Source of the DNA: Nibribacter roseus
Lineage (GTDB): Bacteria; Bacteroidota; Bacteroidia; Cytophagales; Hymenobacteraceae
NCBI RefSeq assembly: GCF_042662225.1
Contig: NZ_JBHSYQ010000015.1
Span: 310,001-374,000, forward strand
Length of the DNA: 64,000 bases
Reading direction: 5' to 3'
In this document: positions 18,346 through 27,978 of the stretch, piece by piece
How positions within the stretch are numbered: position 1 is the first letter of the stretch
Layout: each line of letters starts with the position of its first letter
Notes under the pieces: generated by a model
Told to the model about the DNA's origin: nothing
Seen by the model: only the letters and a program-made list of their open reading frames with translations
Databases searched by the model: none
Made by a program: the position numbers and the translations under genes

Positions 18346-19615
18346 ATTTCTTAACTATCCAAAGGTAAACTAACGAAAACTGAGCCAAGAGCAGGTCAGA
18401 CATGAGAGATCCGCCTGTGTTATTTGCTAAGATCAGCCCTAAAAACGTGATGAAAAACAATTCGGTGGTAATAGATTTGTTCTCCAATTTATAAACTTCA
18501 ACTACCGCAGATAAAAAGAACAGCAAAATGAAGATAAATGCCAAGATACCGCCAAAACTCAAGAAAAATAGAAACATACTCTCTGGCACTGTCACAAAAT
18601 CGTTGTACAATTGATAATGTGCATTAGTATTAGTGAGATGTTTCTCAAAAATTGGCAGGTTATAGCCTGTACCAAATAAAAGGCTGAGCGGGTAAAGGGT
18701 AAAGGAAAGAAGAATAAGATGCCATACCCTGAATCTCAAGGAAATATTGTTTTCACTCCCTTTTTCATTAAAAGATTCAATGGTGTATTGCACCTTTTGC
18801 ACCATGCCTATATTAACATCATACATCACCAAGGCTACCATGCCTAAAATTATGACGGCAAATATGATGATATAAGATATCTTTAACTTAAGCTTTAGCA
18901 GTGGCTTTGTGAAATAGAGAAAATTAACAATAATAAATACCATTAATGCCTCTCTTGAGTTAATGAGCAGTAAGTTAGATAGCGCCAGCACCACCAGACT
19001 TTTATTTATCAGTTTAGATTTTCCTTCCAGTACTTTGGCTAAATTAAGAATATAAATTAGAATCAGGTAAGAGCCGTAAATACCATGATTACCCGTGGTC
19101 CTTTCAAACTCCCCAGAGTAAACTTGGTAAACTAAATTAGAATAACCAGAAGGGGTATAATCAGTGTTCCAAGTGGTTAATCCCACAAATTCTGAGGCCG
19201 TACCCTCAAAAATGAGAAACTTGTACAGGTACAGCAAGATAGAGCTTACAATACAGAGAAAACCTACGGTGTTGAACTTGCTTAAGAAATTCTCAAAGTT
19301 ATAATTTGAGAGCAATAGAATGGAAGTAAGATAAAGCAGGTATTTAATTACTTTAAGTAATCCACTTAGATCTGGAGTGTGTAACTGAGAGAGTATGGTA
19401 GCTACCAAAACCACCGCAAAAGCTACAAAGTAAAACTGAAACGGCTTAGACTCTGGTAATATCTTTTTATAGCCTCCCATAACTGACAAGACAATCAGTA
19501 CCGGGAACAATAACTCCTGCGGATAAACTGCAACGCCCTCTACAGGCTCTATTTTAAAGCTTAGCGGCAGTAAGAGAAACAAGTAGAAAATGATCTTGCT
19601 TATTGAAATCTGCAT
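18311..19615 (-). CDS. Wzy-like polysaccharide polymerase
   Basis: 434 residues with about ten to twelve hydrophobic segments and one larger hydrophilic loop (about residues 265-340). The pattern and the loop region LFGTGYNLPIFEKHL...NAHYQLYNDF fit O-antigen polymerase proteins, which are diverse in sequence and recognised mostly by topology. It would join repeat units in the periplasm. It lies between two glycosyltransferase genes, the usual place for wzy. An O-antigen ligase function cannot be excluded. Confidence 0.72.
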   Translation of the reverse strand: MQISISKIIFYLFLLLPLSFKIEPVEGVAVYPQELLFPVLIVLSVMGGYKKILPESKPFQFYFVAFAVVLVATILSQLHTPDLSGLLKVIKYLLYLTSILLLSNYNFENFLSKFNTVGFLCIVSSILLYLYKFLIFEGTASEFVGLTTWNTDYTPSGYSNLVYQVYSGEFERTTGNHGIYGSYLILIYILNLAKVLEGKSKLINKSLVVLALSNLLLINSREALMVFIIVNFLYFTKPLLKLKLKISYIIIFAVIILGMVALVMYDVNIGMVQKVQYTIESFNEKGSENNISLRFRVWHLILLSFTLYPLSLLFGTGYNLPIFEKHLTNTNAHYQLYNDFVTVPESMFLFFLSFGGILAFIFILLFFLSAVVEVYKLENKSITTELFFITFLGLILANNTGGSLMSDLLLAQFSLVYLWIVKKYGTKKDLAPNR

Positions 19616-19625
19616 AGAGGGCTAC

Positions 19626-20738
19626 CTATTTCTTTTTTAGAACTACACTTTCTAAAAAAGCCAATCTTTTCTTTTCATAAACGCTTACGTCAATGTATTT
19701 TTTGACCTGTTCGTTCTTTAATCTTACTCCTTTATTTTTAAAACAGAAAGCTTTGATTTCTTCAAGGTTAGACTCAACATTGTCTTCTGTGTTGTCTAAT
19801 TGAAGAACCCATTCAGGAGACTGCTCCATAAAAGCGGTGTCTTTATACCCAAGTATAATTGGTAAACCATACGCCAGGTACTCGCGTGTTTTTAGGGGTG
19901 AAGCCTCATGCATGTTATTTCTATGTAGGGCAAGGGTGCAGATACCTACATCACAGGATTTAACAATGTTTTCATACTCTGCCTGTTTCAGAAAACCATG
20001 AAAATTTATATTCTGCGGTGTTTTGTAGTTAGGCTTGCTGGGCCCCACCAGTTCAAACTGCAAATCATTGATAGTTTTAGAGGCAAGTTCTAAAATTTTA
20101 TCTGTACCATGCCAGCTTTGATCAGGTGAACCCATGAACAGCAATTTAGGAGCTTCGGCTTTTGTTTGGGTAGGTGCCGGTGCATAATTACTAGTTCTTA
20201 TAGTATTGGGTATGACTGCAATAGGCTTTTTATATTTCTTTATGCTGCTCAGGTTACCAATTTCATTTGTAACGCAGCAAAAGCCAGATGCTCTGCCCAA
20301 GTATCTGTCTCTGATAAGAGAGTAATAAAGGAATCTTACTTTACCTTTCAGATTCTTCTTCGCAAGTTCCCTTAACTCAGACATATCATTCGTGTTCATT
20401 TCCATAACGGTAGGAAACTTTGCGATGATTTCACCAAGGGCAGACTGTGGAATTTCGGCGCGGTGGTATATAATATCTGGTTTGAAGGCAGCTAGCGCAG
20501 CTTTTACCTTTTTATGGGCTTTCTTCAATGAAAAATACTCTTTTAAAATTGTAGAAGCTGGTTCTCTTTTAAAAGGAATAATGGGTACAGAGGTATTGGG
20601 TAAGGAATCATTCTTACATACACAGAAAACTGTAACCTCATGGCCTAATTTTATCCATTCGCTGGTTTGGGCAAGTACTTTTTTGGTGACCCCGTCCTGT
20701 TTCCCCAACTCCCAAGAAAGTAAATATGCAATTCTCAT
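19626..20738 (-). CDS. family 4 glycosyltransferase
   Basis: 370 residues, GT-B fold. The N-terminal AYLLSWELGKQDGVTKKVLAQ has the GT4 acceptor loop; the C-terminal domain has LLFMGSPDQSWHGTDKILELA, LVGPSKPNY and EASPLKTREYLAYGLPIILGY. The usual E-x7-E motif is modified (E of HEASPLKTREYLA), a change common in divergent polysaccharide glycosyltransferases. It overlaps the wecB stop-start region by 4 bases (ATGA), so the two are coupled. Confidence 0.83.
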   Translation of the reverse strand: MRIAYLLSWELGKQDGVTKKVLAQTSEWIKLGHEVTVFCVCKNDSLPNTSVPIIPFKREPASTILKEYFSLKKAHKKVKAALAAFKPDIIYHRAEIPQSALGEIIAKFPTVMEMNTNDMSELRELAKKNLKGKVRFLYYSLIRDRYLGRASGFCCVTNEIGNLSSIKKYKKPIAVIPNTIRTSNYAPAPTQTKAEAPKLLFMGSPDQSWHGTDKILELASKTINDLQFELVGPSKPNYKTPQNINFHGFLKQAEYENIVKSCDVGICTLALHRNNMHEASPLKTREYLAYGLPIILGYKDTAFMEQSPEWVLQLDNTEDNVESNLEEIKAFCFKNKGVRLKNEQVKKYIDVSVYEKKRLAFLESVVLKKK

Positions 20739-21817
20739 TCGGCTGAATAGCTCAAGATTTCACGTACAACTCTCTCACTGGCTTTCCCTGAACCGTATAA
20801 ATCTATTTCAAAATTAGACTCTTTATTTCTCAGGGTCTCTACAGCCTCTATAATTTTAGTCTTGTCTGTTCCTGTTATAATATTTACCCCGTTTTGCACT
20901 AATTCTACCCACTCAGTTTGTTCACGCAAGGTAACACAATGCTTCTTGAAGAAGAAGGCTTCTTTCTGGAGTCCTCCGCTGTCGGTCATGATTAGTTGGG
21001 CATTCATGATGAGTTGAATCATCTCTAAATAGCCAATAGGTTCAATCAATTTTACAGTTGTGGAAATACCCTGCTGCTGAAGTAGCTTTCTGGTGCGCGG
21101 GTGCAAGGGCAGCACAATTGGAGTGGTAGTATTTATCTCATTGAAAGCTTCAATGATGCTGCGTAAATTATCCGGATTGTCTGTATTTTCAGCCCTGTGT
21201 ATTGTTGCTAATATATAGGATCCTGCTGTTGGTATAGTCTTATCTCCGTTTGTTTCTGCTAGCTTGTTTTGATAGTAAAGGGCGGCGTCTTGCATCACAT
21301 CGCCGTTTTTGATCACCTTCACTGGCAGGTTTTCAAATCCTTCAGCTTGTAGATTGGCTACCGCAGTGTCAGTAGGGCAGAACAGGAGATCTGATATTCT
21401 ATCTGTTAGAATACGATTTACTTCTTCCGGCATTCTCATGTTAAAGCTACGCAACCCGGCTTCTACATGAATTACTTTAATGTGCAGTTTCTTTGCAGCT
21501 AAAGCACCGGCTAGAGTAGAATTGGTGTCACCGTACACCAGCACGAAGTGAGGTTGCTCTTTTAATAGTACTTCCTCAATGCTCTCCAGCATTTTACCGG
21601 TCATAGCTCCGTGAGAGCCGCCATTAATGTGTAGGTGATAATGTGGAGTGGGTATGTTTAGCTCATCAAAAAACACTTTTGACATGTTATCATCAAAGTG
21701 TTGCCCCGTATGCACTATAATTTCAGTTATCTCTGCTGATTTGGAGAATGCCCTGCTTACGGCTGCTGCTTTTATGAATTGGGGACGAGCCCCTACTATC
21801 GTAACAATTTTTACCAT
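20735..21817 (-). CDS. wecB: UDP-N-acetylglucosamine 2-epimerase (non-hydrolysing)
   Basis: 360 residues, normal for the family. It interconverts UDP-GlcNAc and UDP-ManNAc in the cytoplasm, providing a precursor for ManNAc or ManNAcA residues. Motifs: VGARPQFIKAAAVSRAF at the N-terminus, VYGDTNSTLAGALAA, HVEAGLRSFNMRMPEEVNR, and the C-terminal UDP site TDSGGLQKEAFFFKKHCVTLR. No UDP-ManNAc dehydrogenase is present in the window, so a neutral ManNAc product or a dehydrogenase encoded elsewhere is expected. Confidence 0.93.
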   Translation of the reverse strand: MVKIVTIVGARPQFIKAAAVSRAFSKSAEITEIIVHTGQHFDDNMSKVFFDELNIPTPHYHLHINGGSHGAMTGKMLESIEEVLLKEQPHFVLVYGDTNSTLAGALAAKKLHIKVIHVEAGLRSFNMRMPEEVNRILTDRISDLLFCPTDTAVANLQAEGFENLPVKVIKNGDVMQDAALYYQNKLAETNGDKTIPTAGSYILATIHRAENTDNPDNLRSIIEAFNEINTTTPIVLPLHPRTRKLLQQQGISTTVKLIEPIGYLEMIQLIMNAQLIMTDSGGLQKEAFFFKKHCVTLREQTEWVELVQNGVNIITGTDKTKIIEAVETLRNKESNFEIDLYGSGKASERVVREILSYSAE

Positions 21818-21826
21818 GCCAATTTC

Positions 21827-23686
21827 TTATGAGGGATTCACTTGAAAAACCCTCATCCAACGGTGAAGTGTCAAAATTCTAAAATAAACCGAACCAATGG
21901 AAATTTCTTTTCCTCCAGAAACAAGATTGTCAAAAGAGTCCATTACTTCTTCCTGATCAAGTAGAAATTCCATTTCCTTAACCGCTTTTAAGAGGTGCGA
22001 CCTGAATTCTTCTTGATGCTCTTGTATCCAGACAGCTTCAGAGGTTAAGAACCCCATTTTGTCATGCCTATTTTTTATCTCCGCTGGTATTTCATGCGCC
22101 AAGGCCTCTCTCAAGATGTATTTTGTCTGGCCGTCTCTTATTTTATAGCTGTCTGGTAGCCCAACAATAAATTCCACCAATCTATAATCAAGAAAAGGAA
22201 CTCTAGACTCTATAGAATGGGCCATAGAATTGCGGTCTTCATAGTGAAGAAGCATGGGTAAATTGGAGCAAAGCAGTTGGTCAAAAGACATTTCTTGAAT
22301 ACTGCCAAAGAACTGTGGTTTGTAAAGAGACTGCTTTTCTGTATCCGTTTTAAGCCGGAAGGGTAAGGTATGGCTTCTCAATTTCAAGCTGATGCTGGAG
22401 GGAAGGAGAAACTTGAATAAAAACTGCCACGCCTTTTTGGCAGGATATCCTTTTAATTTTTTTAACGCACCCACCTCAGAGAGAATGCCCCCAATGTTGG
22501 CAGCTTTGAGCATTCCTATCAAATGTGCATCATGGAAGGGAAGATATCCTGCCAGTGATTCATCGGCACCCTGCCCATCAAGCATAACAGTAATATCATT
22601 CTTTTTTGCTTCAGCGAAAACACTCCATTGAGCTAGGGTGCTGGTAGAAGTAAAAGGCTCATCTTGGTGCCAGATCAGCTCATCCAGCAAATCAAAAAGA
22701 CCATCAAGGTTTGGGTATACCTTATGGGGTTTTATTTCAGTATTCTTAATGACAGCATCAATAAACTGCTGCTCATCATATTTTTTAACAGTTGAACAAG
22801 CTGAAACTGTCTCTTGAACTCCTTGTTTGTTTTCTTTCTTTAGTAACTGATTGATAGAGCATACAATAGAGGTACTATCAATACCTCCAGAAAGACATGA
22901 TCCAACTTTAACATCTGATCTGAGCCTTAACTTAACGGCATCAGTAAAAAGGGTGTAGAATTCCTCTTTAGCTTGATCAAAAGAGGCCTCATATTTTTTT
23001 ACTCTTTTTCTGAGGTTATACCATTCATGAATAATGAAGGAATTATCCTTTAAGTTGAAGACCAGATTATTCCCGGGCTTTAGTTGGTTTACCCCTTTGA
23101 ACAGTGTTTCATCAGTGTGATCAAAGATGCCGTAGTTTATAAAGTCTATGGCTCTTTCCAGATGCAGGGTTGCCTTCCAGTCGGGTAGGGTAGTAAACTG
23201 TTTTATTTCTGAAGCAAAGGCAAAGAAACTTTTAGACTGACGGTAGTAAAAAGGTTTAACCCCAAATCTATCTCTGCTGCAGAATAGCTTCTGGTTAGCC
23301 TTATCTAGCAGGGCAAAAGCCCACATACCGTTGAACTGCTCTACGCAGGCCTCACCCCAATGCAGATAGGCCGCCATGATAACTTCGGTGTCAGATTCAG
23401 AATGGAAGGTGTAGCCTGCATTAATCAGAACTTCCTTTATTTCAAGGTAATTGTATATTTCCCCATTAAAAACAATAGAAAGATCAGCACCATAAGGCAT
23501 AGGCTGATGACCATTTGGTGACAGATCTATAATGGAAAGCCGGCGGTGAAGTAAGGCTAAATGTTGATAAGAATAGGTGCCGTGGCTATCGGGCCCTCTA
23601 TGTGATATGACAGTATGATACTTTTGAATTAAATCAGGGTCTATTTCTTCATTCGTTAACTGTACTATTCCCCCTATTCCACACAT
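21827..23686 (-). CDS. asnB: asparagine synthase (glutamine-hydrolysing) family protein
   Basis: 619 residues. The N-terminal class II glutaminase domain begins with the catalytic Cys2 (MCGIGG) and keeps SHRGPDSHG and the glutamine-binding FNGEIYNY and SDTEV. The synthase domain has the ATP-pyrophosphatase loop SGGIDST at 266-272. All key residues are present, so it should be active. Homologues inside O-antigen loci often amidate uronic acids instead of making free asparagine; its place between wecB and wzx favours that here, but this is inference. It overlaps the flippase gene by 38 bases. Confidence 0.88.
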   Translation of the reverse strand: MCGIGGIVQLTNEEIDPDLIQKYHTVISHRGPDSHGTYSYQHLALLHRRLSIIDLSPNGHQPMPYGADLSIVFNGEIYNYLEIKEVLINAGYTFHSESDTEVIMAAYLHWGEACVEQFNGMWAFALLDKANQKLFCSRDRFGVKPFYYRQSKSFFAFASEIKQFTTLPDWKATLHLERAIDFINYGIFDHTDETLFKGVNQLKPGNNLVFNLKDNSFIIHEWYNLRKRVKKYEASFDQAKEEFYTLFTDAVKLRLRSDVKVGSCLSGGIDSTSIVCSINQLLKKENKQGVQETVSACSTVKKYDEQQFIDAVIKNTEIKPHKVYPNLDGLFDLLDELIWHQDEPFTSTSTLAQWSVFAEAKKNDITVMLDGQGADESLAGYLPFHDAHLIGMLKAANIGGILSEVGALKKLKGYPAKKAWQFLFKFLLPSSISLKLRSHTLPFRLKTDTEKQSLYKPQFFGSIQEMSFDQLLCSNLPMLLHYEDRNSMAHSIESRVPFLDYRLVEFIVGLPDSYKIRDGQTKYILREALAHEIPAEIKNRHDKMGFLTSEAVWIQEHQEEFRSHLLKAVKEMEFLLDQEEVMDSFDNLVSGGKEISIGSVYFRILTLHRWMRVFQVNPS

Positions 23687-24938
23687 CGTTTTTTGAGTAT
23701 TTTAAGATCAGGTAAAGATAAATAAAATATAAGAGTATGTCATTGGCTCCAAAGAGCAATAATAAAGTATATACTGAGTAGTGGGACCCTATGTACAGAA
23801 CGGTAACTGTGGAGGCAAAGTATAGTACTTGCCATAGAGATACAACTTTCAATTTATTGTTCACCATCAATGCCGTGCTTAGAGGTGACGTGATAAAACG
23901 TATGGCGTATGGCACAATCAAAATTTGTGCATAGACACCAGATGTATCCCATTCTTGTCCGAAAACAAAACCAAAAACTTTTGGGCTAAACACCAGAAAG
24001 AAAACAGTAAATGGTATTGATACATAGATCAGTTTCTTTAGACACTTTCTGATGAAGGCGTGCACGTCACCGCCATTGTTTCTGATTTCTGTAATATGTT
24101 GGTAAAAGACTTGGCTAAAGGCTTGGCTTATTAAAACAAAAGGCAAGTTTATAATTCTGAAGGTAAGCCCGAATAAACCTAAGGTTTCTTGAGAATAAGC
24201 TTCAGTAATAAAAAAAACTGGTGCCTGAAGCGAAAGGTTATCTAAAAGGGCGGTGGGCGTGTAATAGACTAAGAAGTTCTTATACGACTTGAAATTAGAT
24301 TTTAAGCGTTTAAACTCAATTGCTTTAATCAAACGCCAGTAGGGGGTGACCACGCCTTTGACAGTAGCCAGAAAGAAAAAGACTTGGCTGATAAAGAATG
24401 CTACTACTAGCCCTTGGTGCCATTCAAAAGCGGTAATGAGTATGATTTGCGCCAGAAGCAGGACGGAAGACTGAAGTACCTTAGCTTTAGAAAGTAATAC
24501 GAAGTTTTTGTTTCGGTTATGCCAGTAAATTAAAATGTTTACCAGTGTCAGCAGTAGTATAGTTGCCGGAGCATAATAGATAACACTGTTGTTGGTGAAG
24601 TGGCCTTGGCTGAAATCTGAGAAAAAGAAGACTGCTATAGCGATAGCCACAGAGGTGCCCGCGGCTATGTACATAGCAAGTAAGACTAGCGCTAATGCAT
24701 CGGTCTTTTTGGTTGGAAGCACAATGGCCGTTTCAAATTTAGCTGCCGCTACGCCCGCTGCCACAGAAACAATGCCCATAAAAAGGGTCAAATCGCCAAA
24801 ATCTGCAGGAGTATAAAGGCGGGATAGTATGGGGGAACCAGCTACTGTTATGGCTTGAGCCAAGGCAGTTCCTGAGAAAACTGTAAGAAAGTACCTTAAA
24901 AAAGGGGAATTTTTAAATATGGAGGAAAGATTGCTCAA
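23649..24938 (-). CDS. Wzx-like oligosaccharide flippase
   Basis: 429 residues with about twelve hydrophobic segments. The start FLRYFLTVFSGTALAQAITVAGSPILSR fits the polysaccharide-biosynthesis branch of the MOP exporter superfamily. The predicted role is to flip undecaprenyl-linked repeat units across the inner membrane for the Wzy-type polymerase encoded downstream. Coupled by overlap to asnB and only 15 bases downstream of the secreted hydrolase gene. Confidence 0.85.
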   Translation of the reverse strand: MSNLSSIFKNSPFLRYFLTVFSGTALAQAITVAGSPILSRLYTPADFGDLTLFMGIVSVAAGVAAAKFETAIVLPTKKTDALALVLLAMYIAAGTSVAIAIAVFFFSDFSQGHFTNNSVIYYAPATILLLTLVNILIYWHNRNKNFVLLSKAKVLQSSVLLLAQIILITAFEWHQGLVVAFFISQVFFFLATVKGVVTPYWRLIKAIEFKRLKSNFKSYKNFLVYYTPTALLDNLSLQAPVFFITEAYSQETLGLFGLTFRIINLPFVLISQAFSQVFYQHITEIRNNGGDVHAFIRKCLKKLIYVSIPFTVFFLVFSPKVFGFVFGQEWDTSGVYAQILIVPYAIRFITSPLSTALMVNNKLKVVSLWQVLYFASTVTVLYIGSHYSVYTLLLLFGANDILLYFIYLYLILKYSKNDVWNRGNSTVNE

Positions 24939-24953
24939 AGTAATAGTTCAGCC

Positions 24954-26675
24954 TTAGTGCACTATGATCTTTTTAACTACCTTTTTGTGGCTGTTAAAAA
25001 GATGTACATAATAAAAGCCTGGAGCCAAGTGCTCTGCTTCTACCTTTATTTCTGATTGATTAGTTTGAATGCCTTCGGTTTTACGGTATACCAACACTCC
25101 AACCGAGTTATATATTTCAGTTTGAAGGGGCTCTTTATAGGGAGTCTCTATTCTGATGCTGAATTTCCCGTTGTTCGGGTTGGGTAAAACTGTAGCGGCT
25201 AATTTATCTACGCTTGCAAGCTGAGTGTCAGTAATGGTGATGGTTTCAGAAGTAATACAGCCAAGCTCATTTTTCAAAAAAACTGAATATACGCCAGGTT
25301 GTTCTACTAAGATTTCACTTGCAAAGCTACCTGGTAAAGATGTGCCATCTTTCACCCATTGGTATTCAAAACCATCGGGAGCATGCAAGGTGTTATGAGC
25401 AAAGGATAAAGATTTGGTTACCTTAGAATTAACTATATCAAACGATCTGGAAAATATTTTACCATGTTGGTTTGTAGCAACTACTTTGTAGTTGCCTCCT
25501 TGAAGAACAGACAGTGAGTCTGTGGAGGATTCTTCCGGATTCTCCTCTCTAAACCAGGAGAAACTCAGATCGTCTTGAGGCTTCAAATTAATGGTCTTGA
25601 GATAAAACTCGTCATTACAATCATCAGTAGATATTGTTCTAAACTGTAATTCTGCCAAAGGTATTTTTGAAAGGAACTGGTTTGTTTGCGGTACCGGGTA
25701 GTTATGGCCTTGGTTGTGCGACAGGTACTCTATATTGGTTAGATCTTTGAAAAAATCTCTAGTATACCCATTATGGGCTTCCATTTTATAAATTCCTATT
25801 TCATTGGTAGCCCAGCTAAAGAAATAATTTGTTGCCTGGCTGCCAATTCGCTCGTGCAGAAATGAATTTGAATACCTGCTAACCAGCCCAGGTATAACAA
25901 TCTGGTCTTGAAAAGCCCATTCAAAATCTTCCCTGGTTATGGTAAAGCCAGAGGCAACCACGGTGGCGTCTGGCGAAGACTGTAAAGAATTCAATAAGGC
26001 CGCGGAACCACCCTGAGACAAGCCAACAATGATAACCCTTTTGTATTGCTCTTTTAATAATTTTACAGTTGCTATGGAATTAATAAGGTAGCTCGCTGAA
26101 TAGGAGCCATTCATGTTGATAAGATAATGGGTGAGAAAAGCATAGTTTAGCTTACTCCAGCCGTTGTGAATGGCCAGGAAATCATCATTGGGTTTTACAG
26201 TAATAAATACATCTCCAAATTCTTTTACTTGCTCCACTATGTCTCGGTGGTAGCCTTCGCCATTAAATATCTCAGTAGCTTGGTTGTCACCTGAGCCTGG
26301 TATAATTAAAATAGCGGTAGATGATTTTGCTTCTTCAGAATATTTGGTCAGAGAGTAGGAATCATACTCTTTGCCTGCCAAAGAATATGTCAGCTTAAAG
26401 ATGTTGCCGTTAACTTGTGCATGATTTACTAGCTTAAGCGAATCATAAGCATCATAGAAGCTCTCAGCAGGAATGTAGAAGGATTTCATTTGTTCACTAA
26501 GCTCTTCTATGGTCTCAACCTTCTTATTGATAAGACCAAAGGTTTTCACTAGAGGAGAGTTGAAACCATACTTCAAAATCTCACTATCGTGTACTTCTTG
26601 TGCCAAGGCAGAGAAGGAGAATAAGGCTGTGGCAGAGATTAAAAGGATTTTAATTTTGATAATACTGCTCTTCAT
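24954..26675 (-). CDS. secreted alpha/beta hydrolase with T9SS type A sorting domain
   Basis: 573 residues. Signal peptide (about 1-25, ending FSALAQ), an alpha/beta-hydrolase-like domain (about 90-330) with nucleophile elbow GLSQGGS (Ser near 220) and an oxyanion-type strand ILIIPGSGDN, Ig-like regions (about 370-490), and a Por-type C-terminal sorting domain (about 493-573; LPNPNNGKFSIRIE, EIYNSVGVLVY, APGFYYVHLF). It should be exported by the type IX system and may be anchored to surface glycan. Its place at the head of the polysaccharide operon suggests it acts on or is attached to that glycan; the substrate is unknown. Confidence 0.82.
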   Translation of the reverse strand: MKSSIIKIKILLISATALFSFSALAQEVHDSEILKYGFNSPLVKTFGLINKKVETIEELSEQMKSFYIPAESFYDAYDSLKLVNHAQVNGNIFKLTYSLAGKEYDSYSLTKYSEEAKSSTAILIIPGSGDNQATEIFNGEGYHRDIVEQVKEFGDVFITVKPNDDFLAIHNGWSKLNYAFLTHYLINMNGSYSASYLINSIATVKLLKEQYKRVIIVGLSQGGSAALLNSLQSSPDATVVASGFTITREDFEWAFQDQIVIPGLVSRYSNSFLHERIGSQATNYFFSWATNEIGIYKMEAHNGYTRDFFKDLTNIEYLSHNQGHNYPVPQTNQFLSKIPLAELQFRTISTDDCNDEFYLKTINLKPQDDLSFSWFREENPEESSTDSLSVLQGGNYKVVATNQHGKIFSRSFDIVNSKVTKSLSFAHNTLHAPDGFEYQWVKDGTSLPGSFASEILVEQPGVYSVFLKNELGCITSETITITDTQLASVDKLAATVLPNPNNGKFSIRIETPYKEPLQTEIYNSVGVLVYRKTEGIQTNQSEIKVEAEHLAPGFYYVHLFNSHKKVVKKIIVH

Positions 26676-27027
26676 TGATTTATTTCTATATAAGAATTTT
26701 TCGTTTTTTTGATGACTCCTTTTGAGTCAAACAATTTTATTTAAAATTAATAGTTACTGTTCGTGAGTCCGGTAGCTTGGGGGAGAAGCTCAGACTAAGG
26801 CTTAGTGTTATCTACAGGTTTAAGCAAAGGCAAAGAGTGCAGACTGTGTTGTTTATATATATAAAGTAGTAGAACAGGTGCGTAGAAAGGGCAAAACCTA
26901 CCAAAGTAGATTTTTAAATAAAGCTAGCCAAGTCAAGGATATATAAATTTATAGCAAATTGGCAGTTATGCCTATTTATAGCGCCAAATATACAGAAACA
27001 GTATTTATAATGTTTATTTAATTTTTT
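26676..27027. other. divergent intergenic region of the polysaccharide locus
   Basis: About 350 bases between the divergent hydrolase and Wzz-like genes, without a supported gene. It contains a candidate minus-strand promoter box at 26985-26992, which would give the seven-gene operon a leader of about 300 bases, and a plus-strand box at 27028. Confidence 0.55.
26985..26992 (-). promoter_or_regulatory. candidate -7 box for the polysaccharide operon
   Basis: The minus strand reads TATATTTG, a full TAnnTTTG match, 310 bases upstream of the hydrolase start. No -33 TTTG is visible. If used, the transcript has a long untranslated leader. Confidence 0.35.
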
Positions 27028-27035
27028 TAGCTTTG
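27028..27035 (+). promoter_or_regulatory. -7 box directly upstream of the Wzz-like gene
   Basis: TAGCTTTG, a full TAnnTTTG match, ends only 4 bases before the ATG at 27040. A start site 5-8 bases downstream would yield a leaderless mRNA. Confidence 0.45.
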
Positions 27036-27039
27036 CTGT

Positions 27040-27960
27040 ATGAATGAGTTCAAGTCTGCTAAGTCTAGCGTGGGGGATGAGATTGACCTAAAAACTGTCT
27101 TTGACAAAATTGGGGCCTTCTTTAAGAGTATCTTAAATATTATTATTTCCGCAATAAAGCTTACCCTAAGAAGGTGGCTTTTTTTGGTTCCGTTTGTACT
27201 AGTAGGGTTGGGTTTGGGTTATTTAGCTTACAAAGTAACAAAGCCCTATTACAAGTCTTCAATGGTAATGATGTTGTCTAACATCCGGAATGACTTTGTA
27301 AAAGACCATCTTCATAACTTATCAGAGCTTGTTTCAGAAGAGAACTATGAGGAGATAGCAAAGAACCTTGATTTTACTGTTGAAGAGGCGAAGCAAATAA
27401 AAGAGATGAGTTTTGCTAACCTTGACGAGGAGAAAATTGAAAATGACAGTGTGCTGACAGGCTCTCCTTTCAGAATAGAACTTAAACTCTATGATAACAA
27501 GTTGTTTTCTAAAATGGAAACAGCTCTTGCCAATTATTTAGAGAACAACCCTTATTTCTCAAGAAATAAATCTATAAGAGAACAGCAGGTTTTAAGCTTG
27601 TTGTCTAAGTTGAAAACAGAAATAGCTTCAATAGACTCCATCAAAACAGTTGTTGTTAACCCTAAAGGACCAGTAAATGGTTTTATTTACGGGGAGGCTA
27701 CAGACCCTACCAACTTGTATAAAGAAGGTATTTCTCTTTTTGAACGAAGAACCATGTTAGAGGCTGAGTTAAAAAAGCTGGATAACATACAAGTGGTGGT
27801 TGGTTTTACCAATAGATTAAAGCCTGCCTCTCTTAGTTTAAAAAAATACATGTTTTTTGGAGGCGTACTTACTTATTTACTAGGCTTAAGCATTTTATTT
27901 GCAATGGAGCAGAAAAAAGAAATTTCAACTGCTGCCTCAAGAAAATATACTGCTGCGTAG
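27040..27960 (+). CDS. Wzz-like chain-length determinant protein
   Basis: 306 residues with the topology of Wzz / polysaccharide co-polymerase proteins: a cytoplasmic N-terminus, membrane helix at about 47-65, a large periplasmic domain that is partly helical and rich in charged residues, and a second helix near 273-290 followed by a short tail. There is no tyrosine-kinase domain, so it fits the class that sets O-antigen chain length by binding the polymerase. The family assignment rests on topology and place; the C-terminal proline-rich motif of classical Wzz is weak. Divergent from the polysaccharide operon. Confidence 0.72.
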   Translation: MNEFKSAKSSVGDEIDLKTVFDKIGAFFKSILNIIISAIKLTLRRWLFLVPFVLVGLGLGYLAYKVTKPYYKSSMVMMLSNIRNDFVKDHLHNLSELVSEENYEEIAKNLDFTVEEAKQIKEMSFANLDEEKIENDSVLTGSPFRIELKLYDNKLFSKMETALANYLENNPYFSRNKSIREQQVLSLLSKLKTEIASIDSIKTVVVNPKGPVNGFIYGEATDPTNLYKEGISLFERRTMLEAELKKLDNIQVVVGFTNRLKPASLSLKKYMFFGGVLTYLLGLSILFAMEQKKEISTAASRKYTAA

Positions 27961-27978
27961 TTTAACCTTCATTTCTTT

